From positions 62,001 to 126,000 of the forward strand of contig CAYFYA010000001.1 in NCBI GenBank assembly GCA_964347325.1: 64,000 nucleotides of DNA, in the 5' to 3' direction. Both the position numbers and the translations under genes were made by a program. This document shows positions 62,201-64,000 of this stretch, in pieces. The notes below the pieces were generated by a model that saw only the letters and a list, made by a program, of their open reading frames with translations, did no database searches and was not told the origin of the DNA. How positions within the stretch are numbered: position 1 is the first letter of the stretch; each line of letters starts with the position of its first letter. The stretch is from JAJISG01 sp964347325 (GTDB lineage Archaea > Thermoplasmatota > Thermoplasmata > RBG-16-68-12 > JAJISG01).

Positions 62201-62298
62201 CGAGAGCTTCACCCGCCCCGCTCGGATAAAGCTTGCCCGAGATGCCCCCCACGTGCGTCATTCTTAAGAGTCTCTGGCCCGTTTGGTCACCTGCTGGG

Positions 62299-63579
62299 GT
62301 GTACCGTTTGGAAGAACCTCTTGTCCGGAACTACCTTCAGGAAGAGAGCCTCGCTCCTGGTCTTCCGAAGAAGGTCCTCTTCTGGGACGAGACCTTGAGA
62401 GACGGGGAGCAGACACCCGGGGTCCACTTCTCCCCGGAGGAGAAGGTGAAGATCGCCCTGATGATGGACGACATCGGCATCCCCATCATGGACGTTGGGA
62501 TGCCCATCGTCTCTGCGGAGGAGAAGAAGGCTGTGAAGGCCATAGCCGCCGAGGGACTGGACGCCCAGGTGCTGACCGCGGCGAGGACCGTCAAGGGTGA
62601 CATCGACGCGAGCCTGGAGTGCGACCTTGACGCCATCAGCGTCTTCGTGGCCTGCAGCGACATACACCTGAAGTACAAGCTCAGGATGACCCGGGAGCAG
62701 GTCCTTGGCATGGCGCCGGAGATGGTAGAGTACGCCAAGGATCACGGGCTCCATGTCTCCTTCGTGACGGAGGACACGGTGCGGGCCGACCTGGACTTCG
62801 TCGAGCCTCTCTACAACGCCTGCATCGATGCGGGAGCGGATCGCGCCGTCCTCTGTGACACGGTCGGCGTTATGACTCCCACGGCCATCAGGTGGTGGAT
62901 TCAAGCCGTCAAGGAGCGCTTGAGGCCTGTGGAGCTGAGCGTTCACATCCACAACGACTTCGGCATGGGCGTGGCGAATACCCTGGCCGCCTTGGAGAGC
63001 GGAGTTGAGGTGCCCCACACCACCGTGAACGGTCTTGGTGAGCGCTCGGGAAACACGCCCTTCGAGGAGACTGTAATGGCCCTGGAGTCCCTCTATGGCT
63101 ATCGGACGGGAATCGACACCCCCCGTCTCGTCGAGCTCTCTCGCCTAGTGGAGGAACTCTCCGGTGTTCCCGTTGCCGTCAACAAGCCCATCGTCGGGTA
63201 CAACGCCTTCCGCCACGAATCGGGCATCCACACCCACGGGGTCCTGATGCACACCCTAACCTATGAGCCCCTCCAGCCGGAGGTCGTGGGGAACAAGCGG
63301 GTCCTGGTCTTCGGCAAACACACGGGGGCGGCGTCCGTGGAGGACAGACTCAGTAAAGCCGGCATCGAGGCCGAGAGAGACCAGGTCATGGCCATCGTCG
63401 CCGCCATCAAGGAACTGGCGGAAACCAGGGAGAAGTCGGATCAGCTGGCCTTCATCCAGACCTACAGGGAGAGGGAAGAGCGGCTCCGCGGGGTCACGGA
63501 GGAGGAGTTCTGGCAGACGGTCAAGGCCGCTGGCGTCAAGGTTCCTTCATCGTTTTCCGATGGCGGCAAGACGGAGTAG
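62299..63579 (+). CDS. Homocitrate/isopropylmalate synthase-family enzyme
   Basis: This 426-aa acyl-transfer aldolase has the signature FWDETLRDGEQTPGVHF, VHIHNDFGMGVANTLAALE and the metal/His region HESGIHTHGV. The short length lacks the LeuA regulatory dimer domain, which fits homocitrate synthase, AksA or citramalate-type enzymes. A CTTAAG box at 62263-62268 lies about 33 nt before the GTG at 62299; the frame to 62233 crosses that promoter. The aconitase-family gene next door supports a 2-oxoacid elongation pathway. Confidence 0.92.
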   Translation: MYRLEEPLVRNYLQEESLAPGLPKKVLFWDETLRDGEQTPGVHFSPEEKVKIALMMDDIGIPIMDVGMPIVSAEEKKAVKAIAAEGLDAQVLTAARTVKGDIDASLECDLDAISVFVACSDIHLKYKLRMTREQVLGMAPEMVEYAKDHGLHVSFVTEDTVRADLDFVEPLYNACIDAGADRAVLCDTVGVMTPTAIRWWIQAVKERLRPVELSVHIHNDFGMGVANTLAALESGVEVPHTTVNGLGERSGNTPFEETVMALESLYGYRTGIDTPRLVELSRLVEELSGVPVAVNKPIVGYNAFRHESGIHTHGVLMHTLTYEPLQPEVVGNKRVLVFGKHTGAASVEDRLSKAGIEAERDQVMAIVAAIKELAETREKSDQLAFIQTYREREERLRGVTEEEFWQTVKAAGVKVPSSFSDGGKTE

Positions 63580-63626
63580 TCCCTCCTGGAGCCCTTTGTG
63601 AGGGCCTTCCAGGCCACTTCAGAACC

Positions 63627-63634
63627 CTTAATAG
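63627..63634 (+). promoter_or_regulatory. TATA box for aconitase-family gene
   Basis: CTTAATAG is centred 27 nt before the ATG at 63657, consistent with a leaderless transcript for the aconitase-family large subunit gene. Confidence 0.55.
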
Positions 63635-63656
63635 TTGCCATCTCGTATCGTCAGGC

Positions 63657-64000
63657 ATGCCGGGCTTGACCATGGCTGAGAAGGTCCTGGCTAGGGCGAG
63701 CGACCGGGACCGGGCCGAGGCCGGCGAATTCGTGGACGCTGAAGTTGACCTTCTCTACATGCACGAGATGCTCGCGATGGTCCTCGAATCTTTTCGGCAG
63801 ATTGGGGTGGAGAAGGTGTGGGACCCAGACAGAATCGTCGTTACACTCGACCACTGGGTCCCCCCTCCCAACGAGCGGGTTGCCCAGATGCACCAGGACA
63901 TCAGGGTCTTCTGTCGGGAGCAGGGCATCGAGAGGTTCCACGATGTGGGGGACCACGGGATCATTCACCAGCTCGTGGCGGAGCGGGGGTATGCCCAACC
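63657..64000 (+). CDS. Aconitase-family large subunit (LeuC/HacA-like), partial
   Basis: The first 114 codons of a gene cut by the window end. MAEKVLARAS, VTLDHWVPPPNE and HDVGDHGIIHQLVAE match the N-terminus of 3-isopropylmalate dehydratase/homoaconitase large subunits. Starts at 63657 or 63672 are possible. With the synthase upstream it would isomerise (homo)citrate or isopropylmalate. The iron-sulfur cluster ligands lie beyond the window. Confidence 0.9.
   Translation, partial: MPGLTMAEKVLARASDRDRAEAGEFVDAEVDLLYMHEMLAMVLESFRQIGVEKVWDPDRIVVTLDHWVPPPNERVAQMHQDIRVFCREQGIERFHDVGDHGIIHQLVAERGYAQ

Noticed and set aside
1..64000. CRISPR arrays, insertion sequences or prophage
   Set aside because: No regularly spaced repeats, transposase, integrase or phage structural genes were seen. 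The DUF2080-type protein alone does not indicate a transposon.

Overview
The window is a gene-dense, GC-rich stretch of an archaeal chromosome. Archaeal markers include GatD and GatE, ribosomal protein L40e, AlaX, RPA with its COG3390 partner, archaeal-type asparagine synthetase, Lhr-type helicase, an HTH-10 (Bat-like) regulator, His-type Thi4, NikR, and TATA boxes 25-30 nt before many start codons (leaderless transcripts). The gene set fits a Euryarchaeota/Thermoplasmatota-like heterotroph. That placement is an inference; no rRNA or tRNA gene was recognised to anchor it. No CRISPR array, insertion sequence or prophage was seen.

Layout. 1-7.6 kb: S-adenosylhomocysteine hydrolase operon (ahcY, HAD, PfkB kinase), a SAP/coiled-coil/zinc-ribbon protein, a tiny zinc finger and an Lhr-like helicase. 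7.6-15.8 kb: two Nudix proteins, a zincin, SixA, aldo/keto reductase, radical SAM, HTH-10 regulator, ProC, asparagine synthetase and L40e. 15.8-26 kb: NikR with a candidate operator, threonine dehydratase, topoisomerase I, SucCD, IlvE, PurC and the RPA pair. 26-30.9 kb: GatE, GatD, DUF504, AlaX and two decayed genes. 30.9-38.9 kb: acyl-CoA dehydrogenase, VTT membrane protein, Thi4, aminotransferase, FAD oxidoreductase, and a DtxR-type regulator next to an FTR1 iron permease with a 20-bp palindrome between them. 38.9-44.5 kb: acetate/acetyl-CoA module (ADP-forming acyl-CoA synthetase, AcuC deacetylase, AcsA). 45.6-48.7 kb: an ARC/Mpa-type AAA ATPase, a Dop/PafA-family protein and a 59-residue Lys/Glu-rich protein, in the order arc-dop-pup known from actinobacterial pupylation loci. 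48.7-60.1 kb: fatty-acid/acyl-CoA genes (two crotonases, two thiolases, DUF35 proteins, an HMG-CoA-synthase-like/DUF35 fusion) with an F420-type oxidoreductase, VOC, amidohydrolase and gamma-carbonic-anhydrase-like proteins. 60.1-64 kb: dCMP deaminase, metallo-beta-lactamase protein, a homocitrate/isopropylmalate-synthase-type enzyme, and the start of an aconitase-family large subunit cut by the window end.

The most striking element is the ARC-Dop-small-protein operon: a candidate Pup/UBact-like protein-tagging system in an archaeon. The small protein is below usual ORF-length cut-offs and overlaps the dop-like gene. Its C-terminus carries an A-R-Y-x-x-R-K-G-E string reminiscent of UBact, followed by six extra residues. 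The ATPase appears to start at a CTG codon behind a good Shine-Dalgarno sequence. Other points for a second look are decayed genes (an SDR with an internal deletion, a small gene with a stop at codon 3, a methyltransferase tail, a frameshifted membrane protein), candidate NikR and DtxR operators, and an HMG-CoA-synthase-like fusion lacking the catalytic cysteine.
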